This document shows, piece by piece, positions 12,075-22,399 of a DNA stretch of 64,000 nt. A program made the translations under genes and the position numbers. Source of the DNA: Saccopteryx bilineata (lineage: Eukaryota > Chordata > Mammalia > Chiroptera > Emballonuridae). The stretch is taken from NCBI RefSeq assembly GCF_036850765.1, contig NC_089491.1, forward strand, positions 94,458,740-94,522,739, written 5' to 3'. Below the pieces are notes generated by a model. The model was not told the origin of the DNA, ran no database searches, and worked only from the letters and a program-made list of their open reading frames with translations. How positions within the stretch are numbered: position 1 is the stretch's first letter; each line of letters opens with the position of its first letter.

Positions 12075-13097
12075 TTATGTTCTTCTTGGAGCTTTTACTT
12101 GTGGCTTTGTTGTTGTTGTTTTTTTATTCTTTGTATCTGATTGGAGAACCCCCTTTAGTATTTCCTGGAGTGGGGGTTTTCTGGTGATAAATTCTCTCAT
12201 CTTTTCTGTATCTGTGAATGTTTTTATTTCTCCTTCATATTTGAAGGTTAGCTTTGATGGGTATAGTATTCGTGGCTGAAAGTTCCTCTCTTTCAAGACT
12301 TTAAATATTGGGGTCCACTCTCTTCTAGCTTGTAGAGTTTCTGTTGAGAAATCTGATGATAATCTAATGGGCCTTCCTTTATATGTTGTATTCTTCTTTT
12401 CCCTGGCTGCCTTGAGAATTTTTTCTTTGCAGTTGGTTTGTGCCAATTTTATTATGATATGCCTTGAAGTAGGTTTGTTGGAGTTAAGAAAACTTGGAGT
12501 TCTGTTTGCTTCTAGAATTTGAGGTTTTAGTTCTTTCCAGAGGCTTGGGAAGTTTTCATCTATTATTTGTGTGAGTATGTTCTCCATTCCATTTTCTCTC
12601 TCTTCTCCCTCTGATATACCTATTATTCTTATGTTATTCTTTTTGATGGAGTCAGATAATTCCTGTAGGGCTATTTCATTTTTTTTAATTTTTGAATCTC
12701 TTTCTTCTTCTCTTTGTTGAGCCTCAAGTTGCTTGTCTTCTATTTCGCTGATCCTCTCTTCTATCTGGCCTGTTCTATTAGCTAAGCTTGTTACCTCATT
12801 TTTCAGCTCATGAATTGAGTTTTTCATCTCTGTTTGATTTGTTTTTATAGTTTCAATTTCCTTGGAGATATACTCTTTGTGTTCATCTAGTTGTTTTCTG
12901 AGCTCCCTAAATTGCCTTTCTGTGTTTTCTTGTATATCTCTGAGTATTTTTAGAATTTCTATTTTAAATTCTCTGTCGTTTAACTCCAAGGTTTCCAATA
13001 TCTTAAATTTTTTCTCCATAGATTTTTCCTCATCTCTCTGTGTTACCTCTCTTTCTTTTGTATCCATGATATTTGATTTTCTCTTCTTTAATGGCAT
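12075..13097 (-). CDS. L1 ORF1 protein (RNA-binding chaperone), intact frame
   Basis: A 340-codon frame, close to the 338 residues of human ORF1p. It encodes the RNA-binding protein that coats L1 RNA and acts as a nucleic-acid chaperone in the cytoplasmic L1 particle. The N-terminus is basic (MPLKKRKSN). Residues about 25-150 are rich in E, K, L, I and N in a heptad-like pattern, the coiled coil that trimerises the protein. The RRM follows, starting at NNIRIIGISEGEE near residue 155. The C-terminal domain carries ILKAAREK and RRKPPLQEI-like stretches before a lysine/threonine-rich end. The start is the first ATG after a long AT-rich leader. No stop or frameshift was seen. Whether it is expressed cannot be judged from sequence. 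Confidence 0.9.
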   Translation of the reverse strand: MPLKKRKSNIMDTKEREVTQRDEEKSMEKKFKILETLELNDREFKIEILKILRDIQENTERQFRELRKQLDEHKEYISKEIETIKTNQTEMKNSIHELKNEVTSLANRTGQIEERISEIEDKQLEAQQREEERDSKIKKNEIALQELSDSIKKNNIRIIGISEGEERENGMENILTQIIDENFPSLWKELKPQILEANRTPSFLNSNKPTSRHIIIKLAQTNCKEKILKAAREKKNTTYKGRPIRLSSDFSTETLQARREWTPIFKVLKERNFQPRILYPSKLTFKYEGEIKTFTDTEKMREFITRKPPLQEILKGVLQSDTKNKKTTTTKPQVKAPRRT

Positions 13098-14130
13098 CTG
13101 AGGGTGGTTTTCTTGATAGTATTAATGAGATTTTATAAGGAATAAAAGGATAAAAAAATAAAAATAAAAATAAAAAATTGCGTGTTTTTTTAAAAAAATT
13201 AATCATTAAATAAAGAAAAATAAAATAAGATAAAAATTTGAGGAAAAAAAGGGAATAATTCCTTCCCCTCCTTTTTTCCTCTCCTCTCCTCTCCCCTCTT
13301 TTTTGAGAAAATCTTGTGATGAACTGTGAATTATATTGTACTAAATAGAACAAACAATACCTGTAGTGGAGGGCCTGAGTTGGGGAGAAGTAATATAGGG
13401 GTAAAGGAAAAAGAAAAAAAAGAAAAAAAAATACAAGAAAAAAATTTTTATATATAAAAAAGGGGGGAGCAGTATAGACCCACAAAAAGCAAATTAGGAA
13501 AAAATTTGGGTCAAGAATAAAATGATTTGCTTTTAGGTGTTGGCTGACTCAGAGTTATGATGAGAGGAATAAGAGGGAAACAGGAAAAAGGGGTGGAAAA
13601 TTAAAAAATTACTATTGTATTTAGTGGAACAAGAACTTGATAAAATGGAGAGCCAGGGATGGGAGCACTGCTAATGTTTTAAAAAGGTGAAGTAAAAACC
13701 CTCCAAAATGCCACAAACTTAAGTTTGAGTCCCAGATAAGATAATTTGTTCATTATTGAAGTTTGAATGAGAGAAGACATAAAGGAGAGAGGAAGAGACT
13801 AATATAGAGGGAGAAAAGAGAGAGAGAGAGAGAGAGAAAAGATGGAACAACTTAAAGAAGAAAAAAGAAAAAGGAGGAGAGAGAAAGAGAGAGTTAGGGG
13901 TTTTGGATTGCAACCTTCAAAGAGAGAAAGGAGGAGGAAAGAAAAGATAATGGGAGATGTAACACTTATGGGTAGTGCAGTTCAAAGAGAGGCGAGAGTA
14001 AGACTGAGAGAGAATTAAATGACCAAATTGGAGTAGAAAAAAAAAATCAAGAATGAAGAAAAGAGACACAGACGAACAAATATAATACAATGGGATAGGT
14101 TATAAAATCTGCAGATTATTCTTGATTTTG
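13098..14130 (-). promoter_or_regulatory. L1 5' UTR, proximal low-complexity part
   Basis: About 1 kb between ORF1 and the GC-rich monomers. On the element's sense strand it is pyrimidine-rich. On the plus strand it shows A-rich runs (13150-13480) and GAGA-rich runs (13800-13900). No gene is visible, and the 151-codon and 64-codon minus frames here are low-complexity chance frames. This probably forms part of the L1 mRNA leader. Confidence 0.6.
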
Positions 14131-14591
14131 AGAGGTTGTCGTCTTGCTTTTTCTTTTCTGTCTTTCTGGTCGGTGACTTTGTACCCCGGGTTCTGCCCCT
14201 GTGGCACGCTCTGGAAGAGGTTTGCAGTTGATAATTCTCTATGGTAATGTCATGTATTGGGCTTCAGTCTCGTTGGCAGTCGAGGTTCATTAGTGTTTAT
14301 AGGCTCCAACAGTGAGAGGATCTCTCACTGTGAGAGTGTTCCTGGAGCCTCTCTCCTAGTCTTTCCTTCCACAATTAGAAGCCTGATAATCCAGCTATGG
14401 GGTTGCTGCTGCCTCTGCCTGGATAGTAAGAGTCTCAAAGAGCTGGCAACTCCCCACTCTATTCCCACTAAGCACAGGGCTCTGAGTAAGGCTCAGTCAG
14501 TCAGACCTGCCAGCATAATCAAGCGTGGCTTCCTCTCACTCAAAGACCTCTGGCTCTGCCCCTCTGTGGGATAACTCGAGTGCCCACTCCT

Positions 14592-15380
14592 GAGGCGTTC
14601 GGAGGAATCTCTTGCCCACTCTCCGTGCGCACCCACCAGGATGTCAGACCAGACAGGTCACACTTCGAGTGAAATCCCTACCCACACGGAAAAGATCGAG
14701 CTTTGGAATTGGCTTTCACTCTATCTTCGTGCGGCTTTCCCAAGGGGCTAGGGCTGCCTGAGATTCCGCTCCTGGCCCGCTCACAGACCTGCTCCTCTGT
14801 GGGAAAAACACGGGTGCCCACCTCTGAGGAGTTCGGAGGAATCTCCTGTCCACTCTTCCTGTGTGCGCACTGACCAGATTATGAGTTTCAGGCGGGACGC
14901 CTCTCACTCCGAGAAAGCCCTCTGCCCACACGGAAAAGTTACTGGGTTGGAATTGGCTTTCGCTCTGTCCCCGTGCGGCTTTCCCAGGGTGCTGGGGCTT
15001 CCACTCCTGGCCCGCTCACAGGCCTCTGACTCTGCTCCTCTGAGGGAAAACACGGGCGCCCACCTCTGAGGAGTTCGGAGGAATCTCCTGCCCACTCTGC
15101 GTGCGTGCGCACTGACCAGATTATGAGGATCCGGCGGGATGCCTCTCGCTCCACGAAAGCCCTCCTCCCGCACAGAAAAGTTCCGCCGTTGGAGTTGGCT
15201 CCAGCTCCCTCCCTGTGCCCGGTCCCCTCAGGGCGCTGGGGCTCCTAGGAGATGCTGCTTTTTGCCCACACAGAGGCCTCTGACTCTGCTTCTCTGTGGG
15301 TTAGCACGGGCGGCGCCCACCCCTGAAGTGTTCGTAGGAATCTCTTGCCCACTAACCACGCCAACCAGGAGATGCGGAAA
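14592..15380 (-). promoter_or_regulatory. Tandem promoter-type monomers in the L1 5' UTR
   Basis: The marker GTTCGGAGGAATCTC recurs with units starting at 14592, 14826, 15068 and a degenerate start at 15325, giving periods of 234, 242 and 257 bp. Each unit repeats the same order: CCCACTCT, a GTGCGCAC element, the CGGAAAAG block, GGAATTGGCTTTCGCTC, GTGCGGCTTTCCCA, TCCTGGCCCGCTCACAG, then GGGAAAACACGGGCGCCC. A partial unit precedes 14592. CpG is far denser than in flanking DNA. Monomer arrays of this kind act as promoters in mouse L1s, so a promoter role here is inferred from position and analogy. Confidence 0.8.
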
Positions 15381-15792
15381 ATGGCTGCCCCACTTGTCTT
15401 TCTTTGTCTGGGTTTGGCGCACGCGTGTTAGCTTGAATTGCCCAGGTTTTTCCACGGCTTGGATCTCCGTGCCACAGCCTGGTTTGGCTGTTTGTACCGC
15501 AGCCTGGAACTATTCACTCCCTATGCCCGCCTTAGTTTCTATATTCTCAGTTCTCAGTGAAAGCCATCCTGTTTGGATTAGAGAGGAAGGCAGAGCATTT
15601 CTTACTCCTTATTTCCCCCGGAGTTTGACCATATATTTAGCCAATCTTTCGCTCCATCCTACTTTCGGGTGTGTTGTGAAGCATCTGAAGACTTCAAGGA
15701 TAGGTTTTTCTGTTTCTGGTTGAAGAACTTGTTGAGTTTATGGGGAGATTTTCGGTATCGCTTCCTACCACGCCATCACTGTGACGTCTCTA

Positions 15793-16450
15793 TATACTAA
15801 TTTTATTGAGCGTTTTAAACATAAATGGATGTTGTGTCTTATTGAATGTCTTTTCTGCATCTATTGATAGAATCATATGGTTTTTGTTCTTTGTTTTGCT
15901 GATGTGGTATATTATATTGATCGATTTGCATATGTTGAACCATCCTTGTGCTCTTGAAATGAATCTCTTTTGATCATGATGTGTTATTTTTTTTAATGTA
16001 TAGTTGTATTGTATCTGCTAGTATTTTGTTTAGGATTTTTGCATCGGTATTCATTAGAGACATTGGTCTGTAGTTTTCCTTTTTCTGTTGTCCTTACCAG
16101 GTTTTGGTATTGGTTATCTTGGACTCATAAAATGTGTTAGGGAGTATTGCTTCTTCTTCTATTTTTTGTAAGATTTTGAGAAAGATAGGTACCAAATCTT
16201 TGAATGTTTGATAGAATCTTTAGTGTAACCATCTAGTCCTGGACTTTAATTTTAGGGGAGGCTTTTGATGGTTGTTTCTATTTCCTCCCTGCTTATCAGT
16301 CTATTTAGGTTTTCTGCTTCTTTATGACTCAGTCTAGGAGGATTGTATACTTCTAGGAACTTATCCATTTCTTCTAGATTGTTGAATTTGTTGACAAATA
16401 ATCTTTCATGGTATTCTAGTATGATTCTTCTTATATCTGTGATGTCTGTG
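15793..16450 (-). mobile_element. Old L1, continuation beyond the young L1
   Basis: This resumes the old L1 exactly where 7703 left off, starting with the duplicated target TATACTAATTTTATT. It covers the RT region 5'-ward: the matches to young-L1 positions 9910-10560 run in order (GTTGAACCATCCTTG, CATTAGAGACATTGGTCTGT, TATTTCCTCCCTG). It is broken by frame changes. The element ends near GATGTCTGTGG at about 16450. Confidence 0.88.
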
Positions 16451-16513
16451 GGCAAGTGAATGGGGGATAATGGCCCCTCCTGGCAACAGGAAAACTGCCC
16501 CCAAGGGAAAGTA
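16451..16513. other. 63-bp insert between two L1 pieces
   Basis: A short GC-richer segment (AATGGCCCCTCCTGGCAACA and neighbours) has no similarity to the surrounding L1. It separates the end of the old L1 from a second copy of an internal L1 stretch. It looks like junction filler or a small unrelated insert. Confidence 0.5.
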
Positions 16514-16600
16514 CCCATATGTTGAACCATCCTTGTGCTCCTGAAATGAATCCCTCTTGATTGTGATGTATTATTTTTTAATGTATAGCTGTATTGTATA
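16514..16600 (-). mobile_element. Second copy of an 85-bp internal L1 segment
   Basis: CATATGTTGAACCATCCTTG onward repeats 15929-16013 with a few differences, including TAATGTATAGCTGTATTGTA against TAATGTATAGTTGTATTGTA. An L1 copy contains this segment once, so it is either a rearranged duplicate or a tiny separate fragment. Confidence 0.75.
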
Positions 16601-18380
16601 GGCTATACACACATGTGACTTTCTGCCACATGCTCACACACTAATCACGTAAAGTATTTGGAGCCAGAAAACAAGTGAGCAAGTCTAACCACAACTGTTT
16701 TTCCTATATCCATTCACTCTGAGTCCATCCCCTCTGGAGTCCCAGCAGACAAAAGCCCAGGAAGCCCGGGCTTCTCCCCTCTCTGGAGCCCAACCACCTC
16801 TTATCTTCTGACCCTGTTTTCACCCTTCCCACCGTTTGTTGACTGAGTATATGGATCTTTAAGGCAGAAATACATCACTTCCTTTTCTGGGCTTTTTCAG
16901 GCCTCTGGAACTGACCTAGCATACCTATCCCTCAGATACTCAGTAGATAAACTGCTCAAAGTGAAAAGGGCAAGGTCATGCTATTCAGCCTTCTGGGCCC
17001 TCAGTGAATATGGAAACTTTACTGCAACCTACAATCTGATCAAATAGCTCAACCTTTCTGACACAGGAACCAGGAGCTCCTGATTATGATTCCTTCATTT
17101 CATAGGAGTCAAGTTTGGAATAAAGAGGTCAACGACTCAATAACAAAGCACAGAGAAGGAGACAACTGGACCTCATTAAGGCAGATTCTGTATTATCCCC
17201 CACTGGCAGTCTCCATGTAATGCAATAACACTGCACTTATGTCCATTGGTAAGACTTGTAGTACGGCTGCCTTAGTGAGAAAGCAGAAATGTATAGTCAT
17301 GCATTTGTTGCACTAATTCTACTTTGTCATTTATACCACTCATATACAACATACCAATATAACCACAAACTATAATATAAACCACCATTCCCAGGCCACA
17401 TCCACCTGAAAGTACAGTGAGGACTACAAGATCTGGTAAGAAATTCTCAGACTCAGCCTTCCCAGCTGAACCACTTCCCAACTGATGTCACTCATCCCTT
17501 CTTAATGAGGGGGTTATTATTGTCTCCCAAGCGCTTGGGAACAGTGTTCCTCCAGACCACCTCCCTGAATTCTCAACTGCCTTTGGCACTCAGGGAGTAT
17601 GCTGCTTGATTGCAGTCAGGGAATGTCTTTTCCACCGAAGTTGAGTAGAAGTGACCAATGTTCATTATATTTTGACCCTGCTTGTAATTCGCTATGTTCC
17701 CCTTGACCTACTTTAAACTACCCTACAATACATCTTCCTAATATGATAGCTTTTATTCTAATATGATAGCTTTCATTCCAGTATCTTTTTAAATTCAGTG
17801 TCCCTCTGCCTCTTGTGTTTTAGTATTCTAGTTCCCTTGAGTAGAGTGGATCAAAATGTATGGGCATTAATAGCACAGAAGTTGTGTTCAAGTGTGGGCC
17901 CTGCTACTTTCTGGGTGAATAATATTAGCCAACAATTTCTCTCCATACCAACCTGCTTATCTATGAGAGGTGATTATCTACATCAAAGGTAGTTGTCAGT
18001 TTTGTCACATGGACCAGACTTTATCCACATGCCCATCCCTAGACCTAGCATTTACAAAGACCAGTCATGAGTCATCCTGAGTTGAGAATGTAGCTGATCT
18101 CCGTGGAGAACAAGAGGGTTTTACTAGCCACAATACCATGATTTTGTCTTCAGTAAAGAAGGGATAGAAGGATTGACTTTTGAGAAACCAATGAATAGTG
18201 TCAATGTCCGCTAGCCAAAGATCAACAAAATACACCTATAACTAAAGGAGTTGGGTTTCGCACTCATTACAAACAGAAGAACACACAACATGAAAAATTG
18301 TGGGCCATCTCAGTACCAAAGTGTGAGAAAGAATTCCTTATAGAAGTTTGGTATAGGTTAGGGTGGTCGGTGTGGGTTAA
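16601..18380. other. Unique non-coding stretch with a small tandem duplication
   Basis: No gene was recognised. The 69-codon minus frame at 17272-17481 has a hydrophobic stretch (VVLTVLSGGCGLGMVVYIIV) but no family I know. The text around 17160-17500 could be an old retroviral remnant, but I cannot support that. At about 17737-17778 a 21-bp unit (TAATATGATAGCTTTCATTC type) occurs twice in tandem. Confidence 0.45.
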
Positions 18381-18386
18381 TGGAAG

Positions 18387-18582
18387 CAGGACTTTTCAAC
18401 CTTTTTTGAGCCGTGGCACATTTTTTACATTTACAAAATCCTGGGGCACACCACCTACCAAAATGACACAAAATGACACTCTAACACAGTACATATTATA
18501 CATATAGTTAATAATATAGTTTCTAAATGTATTTATACTCACACCTGGCTATGTACCACAGCACAGTGGTTGAAAAACACTG
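18387..18582. mobile_element. Non-autonomous hAT-like MITE (about 200 bp)
   Basis: The right end reads GGTTGAAAAACACTG and the left end CAGGACTTTTCAACC, forming imperfect inverted repeats of the CAGTGTTTTTCAACC type typical of hAT elements. The interior has GGCACA and ACACCACC blocks. An 8-bp target duplication is not evident, so the left end may be misplaced by a few bases. The element at 50886-51138 has the same end type. Confidence 0.6.
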
Positions 18583-18673
18583 GACTAGATACTCTCAGAA
18601 AACAATTGTAGGCTGAATATCTTAATAAATCTTGTTTATTAGGCAGAATGTTTGCATCAAGACTAGAGTTGAG

Positions 18674-19047
18674 CCTGACCAGGCAGTGGCACAGTAGATA
18701 GAGTGTCAACTTGAGAAGCTGAGGACCCAGGTTTGAAACCCTGAGGTCACCGGCTTGAGCTCAGGCTCATGAGCCTAAACAGGGTGGTGGTCTTGAGCGT
18801 GAGACCACAGATATGACATCATGGTTGCTGGCTTGATCTCAAAGGTTGTTGACTTAGAGCTGAAGGTTGCTGGCTTGAGTCCAAGGTCACTTGCTTGAGC
18901 AAAGGGTCCTTCAGTCAAGGCACATATGAGAAAGCAATCAATGAACAGCTAAGGTGCCACAACTATGGGTTGATGCTTCTCATCTCCCTTCCTGTCTGTC
19001 TGTCCCTATCTCTGTCTCTATCTCTGTCTCTCTATTGCTTAAATAAA
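18674..19047 (+). mobile_element. Rhin-1-type SINE with target-site duplication
   Basis: CCTGACCAGGCAGTGGCACA starts the tRNA-like head, followed by GGTTTGAAACCCTGAGGTCA, the TTGAGC-rich middle part, GTCAAGGCACATATGAGAAA, and a (TC/TG)-rich end with an A-rich tail. AAGACTAGAGTTG flanks it at 18659-18671 and 19048-19060. Confidence 0.92.
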
Positions 19048-19060
19048 AAGACTAGAGTTG

Positions 19061-22000
19061 TGATAGTCACTCATATTAGCTAAGATAAGAAGATGTTTGG
19101 AATTCTTGGGATTTGTTTTAGTCTGTATTATAAAAATTACCAAGTTCTCTCATTATTTTCCCTCTCTTACTTCACTGCAGTCACAGAATGCCCTTGTCTG
19201 ATGTCCAAGTTCTGTGAGATTGTTTATGTCCAACAAAAGAACACTTTCTCAGGAGCTGCTTTCCTCCTTTTTAATAGTTTTATCCAGATGGTGGGGTGAG
19301 AACTAATCGTAATGCTGTTATTTATACCTAACATTCTTGATGTACAATAAGAGGCACAAATTTGGAAAGATTTCAGTAACAACTATTTTTTTAAATGTGT
19401 TTGTATATAAACTAATGAAAGTTCATTTTCTTTGTGAAAGAGATAATGACCCGTCCCCCACTCTTCAATTTCTATGGAGAATCTCGGCGTTATTTCTGTT
19501 TGCAATAAAAGTAGGGCTTTGTTGTTTGTCTGGTGTGCCCTAATACTTACAAATATTGATTTATATCAGTAGATTTATTTAAGCAGTAAACAAACAAACA
19601 AAAAAAGAAATTCCCCAAATAAGCATTTCTAAGCCAAGTTTCTGGCCAGAGGGAATATGTTACCCTTTCAGTTATCCTCTCCTAACAAGATACTATCTGG
19701 GGAGACCTGTGAAACAGCACACACAACTCAGCTCACTGTGGCTTATATTATAGCAAGTTTCCACTCCAATTAGGGCTAAATCACACAACACAGAACCAAC
19801 AGAAATAAAAGTTCTATTCCCACTGAGAAAAGTAGCTTCCAGGTCTCATTGGGAAACAAAGAGTACTTCTCAGAAATAGAAAACATGGCTCCTTTTCTTC
19901 CCAGCTCACCCTCGAGGAGTGTGGCCCCTCTGAGCATTCTCATCATTTAAACCCTCTTAGCTCAAGGAAACCAAACTAAGGAGAATAAACTGGCAATCAT
20001 TAAAACAGTTAGACAAATAAATCCAAAAATTGCCTTTTTGGTAATTTTATTATAGTCTCCTGACTGAGTTGGACACAGAAGATAGGCACACTATCAGGTT
20101 AGTGTGCCTCTGGAGACTGAAGAACTCAGAATCAGGACAGAGCTGGATCTCAGAGGTGCCAGCCCACCCAAAAGCACAGAGACAGCCAGTGGGCACATGT
20201 CCTGTAGTAGGATCACTGGCAGGTTTACAGAACTCATTTTCTGCAGTTTTCCATCCTTGTTCCATCCCCTGCTCCTGGACTATTGTAGGCATTTTCTCCC
20301 ATCCATTGTCTGGTGTTCAGAGCAGCCTTTCCTCTGGTTTCTAAACCATTATTCCATGACAAGTCTTTCCAGGAAATACTTCCAAAGAGTTTGGTTCCAT
20401 CTGTGTCTCTCTGATTTTGCCTTCCCCAACCCCTCCCATCAGAAATGCCTGATGATCATAGCCCCAGGTCTGGGTGTGGCAGGAACAGGAAGCACAGCAA
20501 TAGCTTCAGATTTCAAGGTGGTGCCTGAACCTGATACTGTGGCCAATGGACTTGGAATCTACCCTGTGCCAACAGGGAAACCTCTAATCACAGCTTCCTT
20601 TTCTGTCTCTTCCTCCCTGTCGCTTCACCCCTTCCCTGTCCTGTGGTGTTGATCCAGATACTGGGACATGGCTTCTTCCTTGATGTTTCTGCCTTATATT
20701 CCACTGCTCCCCAGGACTGTCTGAGCCCAGGGAAGCTTGTTTAAGACACAAAGATGATCATGCCAGTCTTTCCTGAGAGACTGGGCATTAATTATCTCAA
20801 ATCCCTGTCCTTGGTTGGGGACCTCATTTAAATTCAATGAGCTTTACCTTTTTCAAAGTCAAGCCTTCTCCATTTATACTGAAACAAACCAGAGGTCTCC
20901 AGCTGTCTATTCTTCTTCAGAATATTTTCCACTGAATGGGAAACAATAAAAATCAGATTCACAGCTTCTGCTCTACAAATCTCAAATCAATGATGCGATG
21001 TAATTATGTCACCATTAAAGGAAGGTACATGTAATAGGAAATCGGTTTGCTGTAAATAGCAAGTCTGAGCCCAGTTTCTTCTCAATATTGATGGTGTAGA
21101 TGGCCCACAATGAACAGGGATCACACATACATGAAGTCAAATGCCTACCTGGAAAATACCCACATGTCAGTTGTGTGATTAATCAGCTGCCCATAAAGGT
21201 CACATTATAAATATCATTATACATGTTAAAGTTTTAAAAAAGTGGTCCCTTCTATGGAGACTCTCACATCCTCTGCCGAGTAGTAAATCACAATTCCAAG
21301 GGACTAGCATTTCCTCTCCCTTACCCTCTTCCCAGGGTGGTTTCGAAGGCCATGCATTTGCCCTCCAGCAGTGATGAATGGAGTGTTGTGCTAATTCTGG
21401 AAGATACCATTACTCATGTCCCATCCTCTGTCCAAGTCTTTAATTGAAGCATCCTGGAAGTGAAAGCAAAAACTGTATTATAAAGCAAACTTTCATCATC
21501 TGATTACAATACCTGACAAAAGGCAAACTTTCTATTAATCTCAGGCATCTTCCCGAGATGGGAGGGGGCAATCCATTCACTCCTCAACTCAACATCGCAC
21601 CTCTGCAGAGCCCACACCCAGGCAGCACCACACAGAAATGGAATCTGTGGCTCTTGGGATCTGTAATGTCAGCCTGAAGAAGCTGAGCTGATAATTATAT
21701 AACACCACTGTTTTATTCTTAATCAGCCTGTTATGGGTATAAATTAAGTATTTTATCAGAGAAAACCTGTTTCCTAGAATTTCTGACTGCCAGGACCCAG
21801 GTGAGCTCTGCTGAATAGAAAGTATTTGAGCATATTCTAGCTCTCTCTTTGTAGCCTGTTATAATTCAATTCAGGCTTATTTGAAATGCTTTGCATTTGT
21901 CAGAGTCACCTTTCACGCCTTTTTAATTCTTAAAGCGATATTCAGAAGAGGGTATTTAGTTACACAAATGATATCTAAAGGATATTGGTCAAAGATTTAT

Positions 22001-22399
22001 AACATACTTAATTATAATTATTTTTTTCATAATTAATGAAGAGGCAGAAAAGGTGACAAGCCCATCAGAACACAATGAAAGCATCAATTTGGGTTACAAG
22101 ACGGTCCATCACTGTAGTTGATCATGGTTTCTATTAAGTTTTAGAGCTACAAAGGTTGTAATGTTGCTGGCTGCTACTTCATCAAATGGTTTATGAGAAA
22201 GCTTCCGGCCTGGAGAAAAACTGTAATGTCACTGCAGGCTGCTTGTTTCTCTTTTGTTAAATTGAGACTTTTCAGAAAGTCTAGGCTTCAATCCAAACTG
22301 CAGGAAAAAAGGTCAATGGCTTTACATAGTATAGTGCCCACCAACCCTGGAATTCACAACTGTACATGTTTGACTGTGATTTATTTTCAACTTGCTGTA
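19061..22399. other. Long unique non-coding stretch
   Basis: No repeat or gene was recognised. The 182-codon plus frame at 20104-20652 and the 91-codon frame overlapping it lack any domain or codon pattern I can defend. The part from about 20940 to 22080 is relatively AT-rich with TAATTA-like and CATTTGTCA-like words and no transposon. That is the kind of sequence in which conserved regulatory elements occur, but alignment would be required. Confidence 0.45.

Larger units (their letters stand above)
7704..15792 (-). mobile_element. Full-length young L1 retrotransposon (about 8.1 kb), nearly intact
   Basis: The element has a poly-A tail (poly-T at 7704 on the plus strand), a 3' UTR (7704-7944), ORF2 (7945-11771), a roughly 300-bp spacer, ORF1 (12075-13097) and a 2.7-kb 5' UTR (13098-15792). 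It ends in a sequence reading GGTAGGAAGCGATACC near its 5' terminus, and a 15-bp target duplication flanks it. Only three disabling changes were found in ORF2 and none in ORF1. It is therefore much younger than the L1 it sits in. The 5' UTR combines a CpG-bearing monomer array with a purine/AT-rich kilobase next to ORF1. Confidence 0.93.

Noticed and set aside
17272..17481. Minus frame with a transmembrane-like stretch, considered as a retroviral env or membrane protein remnant
   Set aside because: 69 codons only, with no cysteine pattern, no flanking retroviral motif and no LTR nearby that would support it.
20104..20652. 182-codon plus-strand frame in unique DNA
   Set aside because: It is overlapped by other frames, the translation has no recognisable motif, and no exon-like splice sites frame it. 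Conservation data would be needed to revive it.
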